From SLFT01 sp964493075 (GTDB taxonomy: Bacteria > Hydrogenedentota > Hydrogenedentia > Hydrogenedentales > CAITNO01), in the NCBI GenBank assembly GCA_964493075.1, contig CAZBNU010000006.1, positions 1-43,753 on the forward strand: a stretch of 43,753 nt of DNA. The letters are read 5' to 3'. Position 1 is the first letter of the stretch. Every line of letters begins with the position of its first letter. The position numbers were made by a program, and so were the translations under genes. Of the stretch, positions 23,626 to 33,148 are shown in pieces. The notes below the pieces were generated by a model. That model did no database searches and was not told the origin of the DNA. It saw only the letters and a program-made list of their open reading frames with translations.

Positions 23626-26600
23626 ATGGACAAAAAAACAAAACGATCCAGTATTGAAAAACGTTTTGTAATGTCCATTCTATGGGTGGGCGTTATTCCC
23701 ATGACCCTCGCCCTACTTATCGGCTACTTTGCGGCGCGGGAGGGACAGCAACTGTCCGTCCTCCAGAATCTCTCCACTGCGGCAAATAAAACGGTTGACG
23801 GCATCCGTTTGGCGGTGCGTGAGCGGGAACGAGTCATACAGCGTATTGCCCAAATGCCTGAAATCATGTCGGTATTGGGGGCACAGGATTCTGGTGAAAC
23901 TTTGCTTATAGAGGATGTCCTTTCTCTCTTTGAGAAGGAATCAGCGACCAGTAGCGTACTCAAGTCCATCTATTGTCTTTATGATCGTAATGGAGAGCCG
24001 CTTGCGGTCCAGGAAGGTCTTACCGCTCCTGTAATTTCCAACATCGCCAGGATTACCGGGCCACGCTTTGTTGATTTGCAGTACCTGCCAGAGCAAAACC
24101 GGTATGCGGCATTGCTGGTCACGCCCATAGTTGATCCCGAAAGCAAAGAAACAATCGGGTATTTGGCCGAGAGTCAGAATATTCATGAACTGCTTGCCTT
24201 TATGCTTGATAAAGAGGCTATTGCCAATCAAACCGAGTATGACCGGTATGAGGTGGTGGTATATGATGATGACACCCAATTTATTGTATATCTTGATGAG
24301 AATTCAGATATTACGCCACCGCCACCTTCCTTTGCTTCCATTCACCCCAGCCTGAAAGAACGACTGGCCCAGATGGAGGCCAAGGATCAGGATGCCTTCA
24401 TGCTTTGGAATTATACCTCCCGCGGCAAGGATGTCCCTGTACTAATCGCTTACAGAAAGCTTACTGCGGATTTGCCTATTTATATTGCAGTACATCGTCC
24501 TACGCCTCAGGTATTCACCATCATCAATCAGGCTGCTGTTATAACTGTGTTTGCCAGCGCATTGGTCATCATGATCTTTTGTGCGATTGGATACCGTATT
24601 GTTAACAACACGATTATACGGCCGGTATCCCTGCTGAATGAAGGCGCACAGATTATCAGGCAGGGTGATCTGGAACTGAAACTGAAGATTGAAACGGGAG
24701 ACGAAATAGAGGAATTGGCTTCTTCATTCAATCAGATGGCCTCAGCGCTTCGTGCAAACATACATCGCTTGCGTTCTTCTGAACAACGATACCGTAGTCT
24801 TGTGACATCCATGCGCGATGGTATTTTTCAGACAGGTGAAAACAATATTATCACCTTTATCAACCCTGCAGGCGCGGCAATCCTCGGATACGATCAAATC
24901 GGTGATGTACTCGGGCAGTCCCTGCATGATTTCTTTCTCAACGAAGAAGAGTTTGAACATGTCATTGGGGAAATTTCGGAACAGCCTTTTATCGAAAGTG
25001 TTCGGGTTTGGCTTAAAAAGAGTGATAATGAATCGGTCTGCGTGGAAATGTCCGGTATCCGGCTTTTTGGCGAGTGGGGCGAACTTACCGGCATTGATGG
25101 ATCTTTTCGGGATGTTACACGTAACGTGCGGCTTGAAAAGGAGGTCTCTGATCGGGCAGAACGTATGGTTGCAATCAACCAGATTGTAAACGTAGTTAAT
25201 TCGAGTATTGAGGCTGGTCGTGTATATGAAAATCTCACCAGAGAAGTGCGATGGCTGGTAAATTTTGACTACGCTGCAGTCTCCCTGTATATGGATGATG
25301 GTTCCTTTGAGACCAGGCAATTATGGCCTGAACCCCGTGAAGGGCGCGAGCAGTTTCCACGAATGGACGATATGGAAAGTTGTTCCGGATGGGTTTCCAA
25401 AGAAAAACGTTGTCTGCTCATTCCACTACTGGAGGATGACGCCAGTGAGTTTGCGCGTAATTTCCCCGAGGATATACGCAGTTGTCTTTGTGTGCCTCTT
25501 CATGCGGAAAATAAAATTATTGGTTCATTGAACTTTGGGTCTCGCAAAGAAGCCGGATTCTCAGAGATTGATGCGCGCATGCTTGAACAGATGTCGCCTC
25601 ACCTGGCTGCCGCCATTCGCAATGGTAAACTTCTTGAAGACTTGACGCGAACGCTGGAAGAAGCTACGCAGGCACGGGAGAAACTTCATGCAGCCAACGA
25701 AGAACTCAAGTCGCTTGATGAAATGAAAACCAACCTTCTGTCTAATGTTTCCCATGAACTACGCACACCGCTGGTTGCGGTCATGGGATACACAGACATG
25801 GTACTCAATGGCAAAGCCGGGCCGACCACTGAAACGCAGCGTGAGTATTTGCAAATTACGTTGCGCAATGTGGAAAAGCTCGTCTCTCTCATCGAAAATC
25901 TTCTGGACTTTTCACGTCTTCATAAAGGGACAGAAGAAATGGTATTCACCCGCTTTAATCTAGTTGATTGTATTCATGCCAGCATGCAAAGCGTCAAGCC
26001 TGTTGCAGATGGTCGAAAAATTGAACTGCTTCTGTCCATTGTTAATGCTGATAATGAAGAAGGCGCGGCGTCACTGATAGTGGAAGGTGACAAGGGAAAA
26101 CTGGGTCAGGTATTTAACAACCTGCTGGCAAATGCCGTAAAATTTAACAAGAATGGCGGCAAGGTTTCTGTAACCATTGAAGTACGAAAAGATGCCGCCC
26201 ATATAGCAGTCAGTGATACGGGTATTGGAATTGAAGAGAATGATCTCGATAAGGTGTTTGCCAGGTTCTATCAGTGTGATGCATCTTCTACAAGGAAGTA
26301 TGGCGGCACAGGAATAGGATTGGCAATCGCACAGGATATTATACGACTTCATGGGAGCCGTATTACGGTGACCAGTAAGGTGGGGGAGGGTTCCACATTC
26401 AGGTTCACATTGCCTTTGTATATGCCTTCCGACATACCCGGCGTGGCCCCTGATACGTCCGTTTTACCCGTTGAAACTCGGTTGCTTGTAGAGGTGGTAT
26501 CCAGGGATAAAGCCTTGAGTGCACAAATACGAAATTTTCTGCAATCGGAAGGCATGGATATTATCCATGCGCTGTCTGCTGAAACTGCATTGATGATGAT

Positions 26601-27240
26601 ACATAAGTATAATCCTGATTGTATTCTCGTAGATACCGAAATGGATGCTTCTGCCAGCCCTGTGCTTGATGCTATTGTGGAAAGTTCATCTGAGATTGAT
26701 TCAGCCATAATCATGATTACCGATGACGACACGCTATATAGGAAATATGAAGGACATGTCGTTGCGCATGTCAAACGTAGTTTTCGTAAGAGCACGTTGC
26801 TAAGTGGCATACATCTCGCACTTAGCCATGGAGCGCCAAAGGATCGTCAACTTGGCAAAAAAATACTGTGTGTTGATGATGATGAAGAAATTGGGATATT
26901 CATTGCAAGATGTTTGGAAAATGAGGGATATGAAACCGAGTATTGTTCCACAGGCGAACGTGCTCTCGCCCTTGCTGCAACCCGGGAGTACTGGCTTGTT
27001 CTTCTTGATGTTGCCATTCCGGATATGGATGGCTGGACAGTCTGCCGCAATTTGAAAAACAATGCTGATCTGGCGGGCATTAAGGTATACATTGTCACGG
27101 CAAAATCCGTGGAGAACGAAGCCCATGAAATTCGTGACAGCGAAGCCGATGGATATCTGTTGAAGCCGTTCAAGGCCGACGATATTATTTCAGTTGTTCG
27201 TGCCTTTGATGCACAATCGGGGTATTCCCGGTTTATTTGA
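23626..27240 (+). CDS. Hybrid sensor histidine kinase (sensor-HAMP-PAS-GAF-HisKA-HATPase-REC-REC)
   Basis: 1204-aa membrane sensor from the ATG at 23626 (GGGG 8 nt upstream). TM1 is at about 17-36, an extracytoplasmic sensor domain of Cache type (about 40-295) follows, TM2 is at about 300-325, then HAMP (325-380), PAS (385-505), GAF (515-670), a coiled coil, HisKA with phospho-acceptor His710 (NVSHELRTPL), and HATPase with DTGIGI and GGTGIGLAIA. Two receivers end the protein. The first (about 950-1065) keeps the phospho-acceptor-like D1003 but lacks the usual acidic pair and is probably degenerate. The second (about 1080-1200) is complete: VDDD, D1128 and K1180. Likely partner is the upstream HTH-receiver protein; signal unknown. 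Confidence 0.9.
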   Translation: MDKKTKRSSIEKRFVMSILWVGVIPMTLALLIGYFAAREGQQLSVLQNLSTAANKTVDGIRLAVRERERVIQRIAQMPEIMSVLGAQDSGETLLIEDVLSLFEKESATSSVLKSIYCLYDRNGEPLAVQEGLTAPVISNIARITGPRFVDLQYLPEQNRYAALLVTPIVDPESKETIGYLAESQNIHELLAFMLDKEAIANQTEYDRYEVVVYDDDTQFIVYLDENSDITPPPPSFASIHPSLKERLAQMEAKDQDAFMLWNYTSRGKDVPVLIAYRKLTADLPIYIAVHRPTPQVFTIINQAAVITVFASALVIMIFCAIGYRIVNNTIIRPVSLLNEGAQIIRQGDLELKLKIETGDEIEELASSFNQMASALRANIHRLRSSEQRYRSLVTSMRDGIFQTGENNIITFINPAGAAILGYDQIGDVLGQSLHDFFLNEEEFEHVIGEISEQPFIESVRVWLKKSDNESVCVEMSGIRLFGEWGELTGIDGSFRDVTRNVRLEKEVSDRAERMVAINQIVNVVNSSIEAGRVYENLTREVRWLVNFDYAAVSLYMDDGSFETRQLWPEPREGREQFPRMDDMESCSGWVSKEKRCLLIPLLEDDASEFARNFPEDIRSCLCVPLHAENKIIGSLNFGSRKEAGFSEIDARMLEQMSPHLAAAIRNGKLLEDLTRTLEEATQAREKLHAANEELKSLDEMKTNLLSNVSHELRTPLVAVMGYTDMVLNGKAGPTTETQREYLQITLRNVEKLVSLIENLLDFSRLHKGTEEMVFTRFNLVDCIHASMQSVKPVADGRKIELLLSIVNADNEEGAASLIVEGDKGKLGQVFNNLLANAVKFNKNGGKVSVTIEVRKDAAHIAVSDTGIGIEENDLDKVFARFYQCDASSTRKYGGTGIGLAIAQDIIRLHGSRITVTSKVGEGSTFRFTLPLYMPSDIPGVAPDTSVLPVETRLLVEVVSRDKALSAQIRNFLQSEGMDIIHALSAETALMMIHKYNPDCILVDTEMDASASPVLDAIVESSSEIDSAIIMITDDDTLYRKYEGHVVAHVKRSFRKSTLLSGIHLALSHGAPKDRQLGKKILCVDDDEEIGIFIARCLENEGYETEYCSTGERALALAATREYWLVLLDVAIPDMDGWTVCRNLKNNADLAGIKVYIVTAKSVENEAHEIRDSEADGYLLKPFKADDIISVVRAFDAQSGYSRFI

Positions 27241-27249
27241 TCCTGCGAT

Positions 27250-27272
27250 GGTTCTGGTTTGTATTCAGAACC
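27250..27272 (+). terminator. Weak terminator-like hairpin after the kinase gene
   Basis: GGTTCTG and CAGAACC (7 bp, 9-nt loop) lie 10 nt past the kinase stop and are followed by GTATTTGGG, not a clear T-tract. It may partly separate the kinase from the ABC exporter genes. Confidence 0.3.
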
Positions 27273-27334
27273 GTATTTGGGCTATAAACAGGGATTATTT
27301 TCTTACGATGTTTTCCTGACTGCGAAAGTTCCGA

Positions 27335-29158
27335 ATGTCTACGAATAACAGTCTTTTTGATACGTACAAATTTCCAGAGGTAAAAAGGAAAAAGCCCTTC
27401 CTTACGCTTTGGCGGTTCAACCTGCCCTACGTGCGCCGTTACCTGGCGGGCGCTTTGTTGGCGTTGTTTTTCGTGGTTATAAACCTTGTCTTTCCGCTGG
27501 TGGTACGCGCTATTGTTTTTGGATTTTCAGAACAACAACTCACCTACAGCCGTCTGGCGTTCTATTTCAGCGTTTTGCTGGCTACAGCGCTTGGTGCCGG
27601 AATTGCCCGTTATTACCAGAGAACGCTAATGATCGGCGCATCACGCATGTTTGAGTATGACCTGCGAAACGCCTATTTTCACCGTATCCTTACCCTGTCG
27701 TCCCGCTTTTTCCATCGTATGCCTACGGGGGACATTATGGCGCGTGCCACCAGTGACATCAATCATGTCCGTGATTTTATCGGACCGGGGATCATGGGGA
27801 CGGTGGATATGCTTGTCATTCCTTTCACGCTTTCCATGATGCTTTATCTCAGTCCGGCCCTTACAGTCTATGCGCTGTTGCCGTTGCCCGCTCTCACCAT
27901 ACTTGTGTATTTCTTCATCCGTTTTATGAACCGACAGTCGCAGATTGTGCAAGAAATATTTTCAACCATTTCTGACCGTGCCCAGGAAAATCTCACAGGG
28001 GCACGGGTTGTTCGTGCTTATGCCATTGAAGACCGGGAATTGAAGGCTTTTGAGGAGGTCTCGCAAAAGTATAAGCATGCAAATATCGTACTAGCTACGG
28101 TTATGTCCTTTACCTGGCCGCTTATTGATCTGCTTATAGGTATTGCCATACTGGTCATTATTTTTCAGGGCGGGCGCATGGTTATCGCTGGCACGCTGGC
28201 GCTGGGTGATTTCACAGCCTTCATGGTGGTGACCAGCATGCTTGCCTGGCCGCTGGTACAATTTGGGTGGGTATTAACCCTTTATCAGCGGGGATCGGTG
28301 AGCATGAACCGCATCAGTGAGGTGCTCAACACGCCTGTGGAAATAGAGGACAACGACAGTACTGTTCACGAAGCGCGTATCGAACAAGGACACATACGCT
28401 TCGAAAACGTGTGCTTCCGGTACGGCAACGAACACTCACAGCAGGAGGAGAATGCCTCATGGACACTGGAAGGCATTGACTTTGAAGTTAAGGCAGGGGA
28501 GACGCTGGCCATCGTCGGGCAGACCGGATCAGGAAAATCGACCATCATCTCGTTGTTGTGTCGCCTCTATGATCCGGATCAGGGTCATATTTATATTGAT
28601 GGCCGAGAACTGCGACACTATCCGCTGCAGGCCTTGCGTTCCGCGATCGGGTGTGCGCCGCAGGATAGTTTTGTGTTTTCGGACAGCATCCGCGAGAACA
28701 TACGCATGGCAAAGCCTGATATTGACGATACCGCCATTCAACATGCCTGTGAGGTAGCCTGTTTAGCGGGTGACATCGCTGAAATGCCAGACGGTCTGGA
28801 TACGCTTCTCGGAGAACGGGGCATCAATCTGTCAGGTGGTCAAAAACAGCGGCTTATGTTGGCAAGGGCTCTTGCCCGCGACCCGGTGGTGTTGATTCTG
28901 GATGATACGCTGTCAAGCGTGGATGCCGATACAGAACAGGCCATATTGCATGAATTGCGGCGTGTGCTGGTTGCCCGCACCAGTATCATCATATCGCATC
29001 GTGTTTCTGCCATTGCCCACGCTGACCAGATTATTGTTCTGGAACAGGGCCGTATTGTGGAACGGGGACAGCATGAGGAACTGATAAGCCGTAACGGCTT
29101 ATACAAACGCATGTATAAACGCCAAATGCTTGAAGCGAAACTGGACAAAGATGAATGA
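27335..29158 (+). CDS. ABC exporter half-transporter, degenerate-site subunit
   Basis: 607-aa type IV (MsbA-like) ABC half-transporter: six transmembrane helices (about 30-320) fused to an ATPase domain (about 350-600). Walker A GQTGSGKS (395-402), signature LSGGQ (499-503) and H-loop His555 are normal, but Walker B reads LILDD, so the catalytic Glu is replaced by Asp524. This is the hallmark of the degenerate-site subunit of heterodimeric exporters such as TM287/288, LmrCD and BmrCD. The next gene encodes the partner. Substrate unknown: drug or lipid export are the usual roles. Confidence 0.92.
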   Translation: MSTNNSLFDTYKFPEVKRKKPFLTLWRFNLPYVRRYLAGALLALFFVVINLVFPLVVRAIVFGFSEQQLTYSRLAFYFSVLLATALGAGIARYYQRTLMIGASRMFEYDLRNAYFHRILTLSSRFFHRMPTGDIMARATSDINHVRDFIGPGIMGTVDMLVIPFTLSMMLYLSPALTVYALLPLPALTILVYFFIRFMNRQSQIVQEIFSTISDRAQENLTGARVVRAYAIEDRELKAFEEVSQKYKHANIVLATVMSFTWPLIDLLIGIAILVIIFQGGRMVIAGTLALGDFTAFMVVTSMLAWPLVQFGWVLTLYQRGSVSMNRISEVLNTPVEIEDNDSTVHEARIEQGHIRFENVCFRYGNEHSQQEENASWTLEGIDFEVKAGETLAIVGQTGSGKSTIISLLCRLYDPDQGHIYIDGRELRHYPLQALRSAIGCAPQDSFVFSDSIRENIRMAKPDIDDTAIQHACEVACLAGDIAEMPDGLDTLLGERGINLSGGQKQRLMLARALARDPVVLILDDTLSSVDADTEQAILHELRRVLVARTSIIISHRVSAIAHADQIIVLEQGRIVERGQHEELISRNGLYKRMYKRQMLEAKLDKDE

Positions 29159-31019
29159 CGGCTACCACATAAACGATGAATTGCAGCAACGTTCCTATGA
29201 TGGAAGGTTAATGCGCCGGTTGCTGGGTTATACCCGTCCCTATCGGCGCGGGTTCATTGTGGCCACGGTTCTTTTGCTACTTCTATCCGTGCTAAATAAC
29301 ATTACACCATTGCTTATCATGCGGGCGGTGGACCGCTACATCAACAATCCTGCCCGTGTTCTTTTGGAAGGGGATACTGCAGAGACTGCTGAAATGGTGC
29401 AGGCCGATATGCACGGGTTGCTGCTGGTGGTAGCCGCGCTGGCTTTACTGCTGTTTGCCCAGGCATTGGTGCGCTATTTTCAGGTCTTTATGGTGAACGT
29501 TATTGGCCAGAAATGTATGTACGATATGCGTCTTGAAGTGTTCAATCACTTGCAAAAGCAATCATTATCTTTCATAGACCGCAATCCCGTGGGGCGTCTC
29601 TTAAACCGTATCACCAATGACATAGAAAAGATTCAACAAACCATCGTAGGTGGTGTCGTGGCTGTTATCAGCGATCTGCTCACCATTGTGGTAGTGCTTT
29701 TGGTTATGCTCTACGTGAATTGGCAGTTGGCCCTTATCGCGCTCAGTCCAGTCCCCTTTATTCTGGGGACGAGCATCGTATTTCGTAAGTACGCACAACA
29801 TTCTTTTCTGGAAGTGCGTCGGAAGATAGCCCGTATTACTGCTTGGATGCAGGAACACATCAGCGGCATCAGCATTGTGCAATTGTTTGGCAGGGAGTCC
29901 CATGCGTTTAAGGAATTTGAAGCACGTAATGCGGATCACCGCGATGAATGGCTACAGCAGGTGCGCAATTTCGCCTTGTATTTTCCGGCGGTAGAGTTTT
30001 TGAGCACCTTGTCAACGGCGCTGATCATGTTGTACTGTGGTTCCATGTTCATTGTTACCGGCGAAGCAAAAACCGGTTTTGCTTCTGTGGGCACCATCTT
30101 CGCCTTTATTCTTCTGTCCGACCGTTTCTTCGGCCCCATACGCGCTCTGGCGGACCGCTATAACCTGCTGCTGGAAGCCATGGCGGCCTCGGAGCGGGTT
30201 TTCAAACTCCTGGACACAGAACCAGAAATACAGGACGTGCCAGACGCTGTGTCCACGCTACGATTTGAAGGTCGGATTATACTCGACAAGGTATGGTTTG
30301 CCTATGACAGTCCAGATGAAAAAGAGAAAAGCGAGCAACGCTGGATATTGCAGGACATTTCCCTGGAAATACAGCCCGGCGAACATGTAGCGGTTGTCGG
30401 CCATACCGGAGCGGGTAAGAGCACCCTTTTGAATCTTCTGTCCCGGTTCTACGATGTGCAACAGGGCAACATCATTATTGATGAACGTAATATTCGGGAT
30501 TACCAACTCCGGTCGTTGCGAAAACAGATAGGCGTAGTGTTACAGGAACCGTTCCTCTTTTCTGGTACCATCGAATCCAACATTCGACTGGGTAATATGG
30601 ACCTTGGCATGGAACGAATCCGTGAATGTGCTTCCTATGTCAATGCCGACAAATTTATTGAACACCTGCCTGGCGCCTACCAGTATCATGTGGGTGAACG
30701 AGGGTGTAATCTGTCTACCGGACAGCGGCAACTCATCGCATTTGCCCGCGCCATTGCACACGACCCTGCAGTACTCGCTCTTGACGAAGCCACCTCAAGC
30801 GTGGATTCCGAAACAGAACACCTCATACAGGAAGCTATCGAAAAACTGTTGCGAAGCCGCACCAGCATCGTCATCGCACACCGGCTTTCCACCATCCGCA
30901 ATGCCGACCGCATTATCGTAATGCACCATGGACGCATCCGCGAAACAGGCACCCACGAAGAACTCCTGAAGCAAGATGGGCTGTACAAAACGCTTTATGA
31001 ATTGCAGTATTGTGATTAG
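29151..31019 (+). CDS. ABC exporter half-transporter, catalytic-site subunit
   Basis: 622-aa MsbA-like half-transporter paired with the preceding gene. The ATG at 29151 overlaps the upstream stop by 8 bp; an upstream in-frame ATG at 29130 would overlap by 29 bp. Walker A GHTGAGKS (417-424) and Walker B with catalytic Glu546 (LALDEATSSVD) are canonical, His577 is present, but the signature is LSTGQ instead of LSGGQ. That altered signature faces the other subunit's Asp site and together they form the non-hydrolysing site, a complementary pattern expected of an asymmetric heterodimer. A loop of about 30 residues between TM1 and TM2 is extracytoplasmic. Confidence 0.92.
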   Translation: MNDGYHINDELQQRSYDGRLMRRLLGYTRPYRRGFIVATVLLLLLSVLNNITPLLIMRAVDRYINNPARVLLEGDTAETAEMVQADMHGLLLVVAALALLLFAQALVRYFQVFMVNVIGQKCMYDMRLEVFNHLQKQSLSFIDRNPVGRLLNRITNDIEKIQQTIVGGVVAVISDLLTIVVVLLVMLYVNWQLALIALSPVPFILGTSIVFRKYAQHSFLEVRRKIARITAWMQEHISGISIVQLFGRESHAFKEFEARNADHRDEWLQQVRNFALYFPAVEFLSTLSTALIMLYCGSMFIVTGEAKTGFASVGTIFAFILLSDRFFGPIRALADRYNLLLEAMAASERVFKLLDTEPEIQDVPDAVSTLRFEGRIILDKVWFAYDSPDEKEKSEQRWILQDISLEIQPGEHVAVVGHTGAGKSTLLNLLSRFYDVQQGNIIIDERNIRDYQLRSLRKQIGVVLQEPFLFSGTIESNIRLGNMDLGMERIRECASYVNADKFIEHLPGAYQYHVGERGCNLSTGQRQLIAFARAIAHDPAVLALDEATSSVDSETEHLIQEAIEKLLRSRTSIVIAHRLSTIRNADRIIVMHHGRIRETGTHEELLKQDGLYKTLYELQYCD

Positions 31020-31050
31020 GGGGTGGTCTAGTAGCAAGTACAGCAAAGAT

Positions 31051-31144
31051 TTATTGTCCGCAAATTACGCAGATTTATACCGATTATGACGATATGAAGT
31101 GATTTTAATAATCTGCGAATATCTGCGTAATCTGCGGACAATAA
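31051..31144. repeat. Intergenic palindrome P1
   Basis: Arms at 31051-31075 and 31120-31144 agree at 23 of 25 positions; the outer ends read TTATTGTCCGCA and TGCGGACAATAA. The inner right arm also carries direct ATCTGCG repeats, giving the element a repeated CGCAGAT core. It lies after the ABC genes and beyond the stop of the 26-aa microprotein. Motifs of TCCGCAGATTACGCAGAT type occur in many unrelated genomes, from memory and not checked. Confidence 0.8.
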
Positions 31145-31153
31145 CCGTCGCCA

Positions 31154-31234
31154 CTATTGCGAAAAAGCCGCGGTCAGGATTAAGGAAATCACAAAAGTCC
31201 ACATCATAAAAAACATTGCTGCTGCACTATCCAT
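31154..31234 (-). CDS. Candidate 26-aa membrane microprotein
   Basis: A 26-codon frame encoding Met-Asp-Ser-Ala-Ala-Ala, then an uninterrupted hydrophobic stretch rich in Met, Phe, Ile and Leu, ending AAFSQ: one predicted transmembrane helix. It has the best ribosome-binding site in the region (AAGGAG, 7 nt before the ATG) and a promoter-like TTAACC, 16-nt spacer, TATACT upstream (31284-31311, minus). Its layout resembles the tiny accessory subunits encoded beside some sodium symporters (MetS-like), and a sodium/solute symporter lies divergently 270 bp away. The resemblance is in size, hydrophobicity and context only. Confidence 0.55.
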   Translation of the reverse strand: MDSAAAMFFMMWTFVISLILTAAFSQ

Positions 31235-31283
31235 AACCAAACTCCTTATTGTTGATGTGTAGGATGTTTCTGTTAATCACTAC

Positions 31284-31311
31284 AGTATATTAGACGATCT
31301 GAAAAGGTTAA
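31284..31311 (-). promoter_or_regulatory. Putative promoter of the 26-aa microprotein
   Basis: Minus-strand TTAACC (31306-31311), 16-nt spacer, TATACT (31284-31289). It would start transcription near 31277, giving a leader of about 42 nt. Confidence 0.4.
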
Positions 31312-31400
31312 ATATTCACGAACATCAAAAGAAACATCCCACATCCTGCGGCAATTCCCTTCGATTCGTTCATTTAATTGTATTTATCGTTACGTTAAAA

Positions 31401-31430
31401 TTGCAATCGCATGTCAAATAAACATATTCT
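31401..31430 (+). promoter_or_regulatory. Putative promoter of the sodium/solute symporter
   Basis: TTGCAA (31401-31406), 18-nt spacer, TATTCT (31425-31430), with a predicted start near 31437, about 65 nt ahead of the GTG start. With the opposing microprotein promoter this makes a divergent control region. Confidence 0.4.
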
Positions 31431-31502
31431 ATAAGGCAGTTGACAGGAGTGATGCCCGCATTCTTTGGGCAAATAACAACAAAGTCCATGGAGGATTACA
31501 CT

Positions 31503-33128
31503 GTGTCTTTAACTGTTATTGATTATATCAGCATTGTGGCCTTTATTGGCGTGGTGCTTGGCGTAAGCATGTATAAAAGTCGTCAAAAGAAGGACAGCGC
31601 AGGCTACTTTCTGGCGGACCGCGGCGCCACATGGTGGCTCATAGGCTTTTCACTCATTGCTGCAAATATTTCTACGGAGCAGTTTGTGGGTATGAGCGGC
31701 GCTGGCGCGGGTAACGCCGGACTTGCAATTGCCAGTTATGAATGGATTGCAGCGATTACGCTGGTATTTGTCGCTATCTTCTTCCTGCCCCGTTTCCTGA
31801 GTGCCGGCATTTTCACTATTCCCGAATATCTGGAATACCGCTATAACGCCGCAGCGCGAACGGTGATGTCTCTTTTTCTCATGGTGGTGTATGTATGCGT
31901 AACCATCGTTGCTGTGGTCTATTCCGGTGGGCTTACGATCCACGCTATATTTGGCTGGCCGCTGGTTCCCAGTATCTGGGTTATAGGTGTGCTTGCCGCT
32001 GCCTATACAACCTTTGGAGGGTTGAAAGCGGTTATTTGGGCTGACCTCATACAGGGTTCTGCACTCATCCTTGGTGGCGCGATCGTGCTGTATTTCGGGT
32101 TACATGCCATGACACCGGACGGCGGACTTGTGGCAGGATGGGGTTCGTTCATGGAGCAGGCTGGCGACAAAATGCACATGAGTTTAGGCAACGACCACCC
32201 GGAATTGCCCTTCACCGCTCTGTTCTTCGGTATCTGGATTCCGAACTTCTACTATTGGGGCTTGAACCAATACATCACGCAGCGTACCCTGGCATCTAAG
32301 AGCTTAAGCGAAGGCCAGAAAGGCGTTCTGTTTGCCGCTGCCTTGAAACTAATTATTCCCTTCGTTATCGTAATTCCCGGTATTATGGCATGGATCCTGT
32401 ATCCGGCAGAATTGGGCGGCGGTGAAACGGCAAAGGATGCCGCTTATCCCTTGTTGGTAAAAAATCTGGTGCCAGCTGGACTCAGCGGCTTCATGCTTGC
32501 GGCGCTGGCCGGAGCGGTGATGAGCTCGCTCGCCTCCATGCTTAACTCTGCGTCCACTATCTTCACGATGGACTTGTTCAAGCGTTTCATAAAGCGTGAC
32601 GCTACGGACAAGCAAATGGTGTTTACGGGCAGGTTGACGACAGTTATCTTTGTGGTCATCGGCTGCCTTATTGCCCCGCAACTGGCAGACCCCCGTTTCG
32701 GCGGCGTATTCAAATATATTCAGGACTTCCAGGGGTTCATCTCGCCGGGCATCCTTACCGCTTTCGTATTTGGCCTGATTATCAAACGTACACCGGCAAC
32801 TGCCGCCATTGCCGCCATGATTGCTAATGTACCGATTTATGGAATCCTGCATTTTGGGTCGGTACAAACGGCCATAGTGAAAGCAGTACCCTTCATGGGT
32901 TCCATGAGCGAAGATGGCGTGGGCAGTGTCGCCTTCCTGAACCAGATGGCGATTACCGCCGCCTGCCTTACCCTGATCATGGCGATTGTAACTGCCATCA
33001 AACCGCTAAAAGAGCCTGTCGTCATGCCTGTCAATAAAGACTTCAATATGGAACACACGAAAGTCGTTCCCGTGGCAGGTACGGCCATTATTCTGATGAC
33101 CATAGTGTTGTACTACATTTTCTGGTAG
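31503..33128 (+). CDS. Sodium/solute symporter (SSS family, SGLT-like)
   Basis: 541-aa polytopic transporter of the SSS family, with about 14 hydrophobic segments. Family marks are FLADRGATWWLIGFSLIAAN in TM1-TM2, TIPEYLEYRYN, GGLKAVIWADLIQG, and SSLASMLNSASTIFTMDL, whose Ser-rich helix carries the sodium-site residues. Sugar, inositol or a carboxylate are possible substrates; the SGLT-like branch fits best. The GTG at 31503 has GGAGG 8 nt upstream, while the longer ATG frame at 31440 does not. It is followed directly by palindrome P2, which may terminate transcription. Confidence 0.9.
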   Translation: MSLTVIDYISIVAFIGVVLGVSMYKSRQKKDSAGYFLADRGATWWLIGFSLIAANISTEQFVGMSGAGAGNAGLAIASYEWIAAITLVFVAIFFLPRFLSAGIFTIPEYLEYRYNAAARTVMSLFLMVVYVCVTIVAVVYSGGLTIHAIFGWPLVPSIWVIGVLAAAYTTFGGLKAVIWADLIQGSALILGGAIVLYFGLHAMTPDGGLVAGWGSFMEQAGDKMHMSLGNDHPELPFTALFFGIWIPNFYYWGLNQYITQRTLASKSLSEGQKGVLFAAALKLIIPFVIVIPGIMAWILYPAELGGGETAKDAAYPLLVKNLVPAGLSGFMLAALAGAVMSSLASMLNSASTIFTMDLFKRFIKRDATDKQMVFTGRLTTVIFVVIGCLIAPQLADPRFGGVFKYIQDFQGFISPGILTAFVFGLIIKRTPATAAIAAMIANVPIYGILHFGSVQTAIVKAVPFMGSMSEDGVGSVAFLNQMAITAACLTLIMAIVTAIKPLKEPVVMPVNKDFNMEHTKVVPVAGTAIILMTIVLYYIFW

Positions 33129-33148
33129 AAGAAGAATATAGAAAAAAT

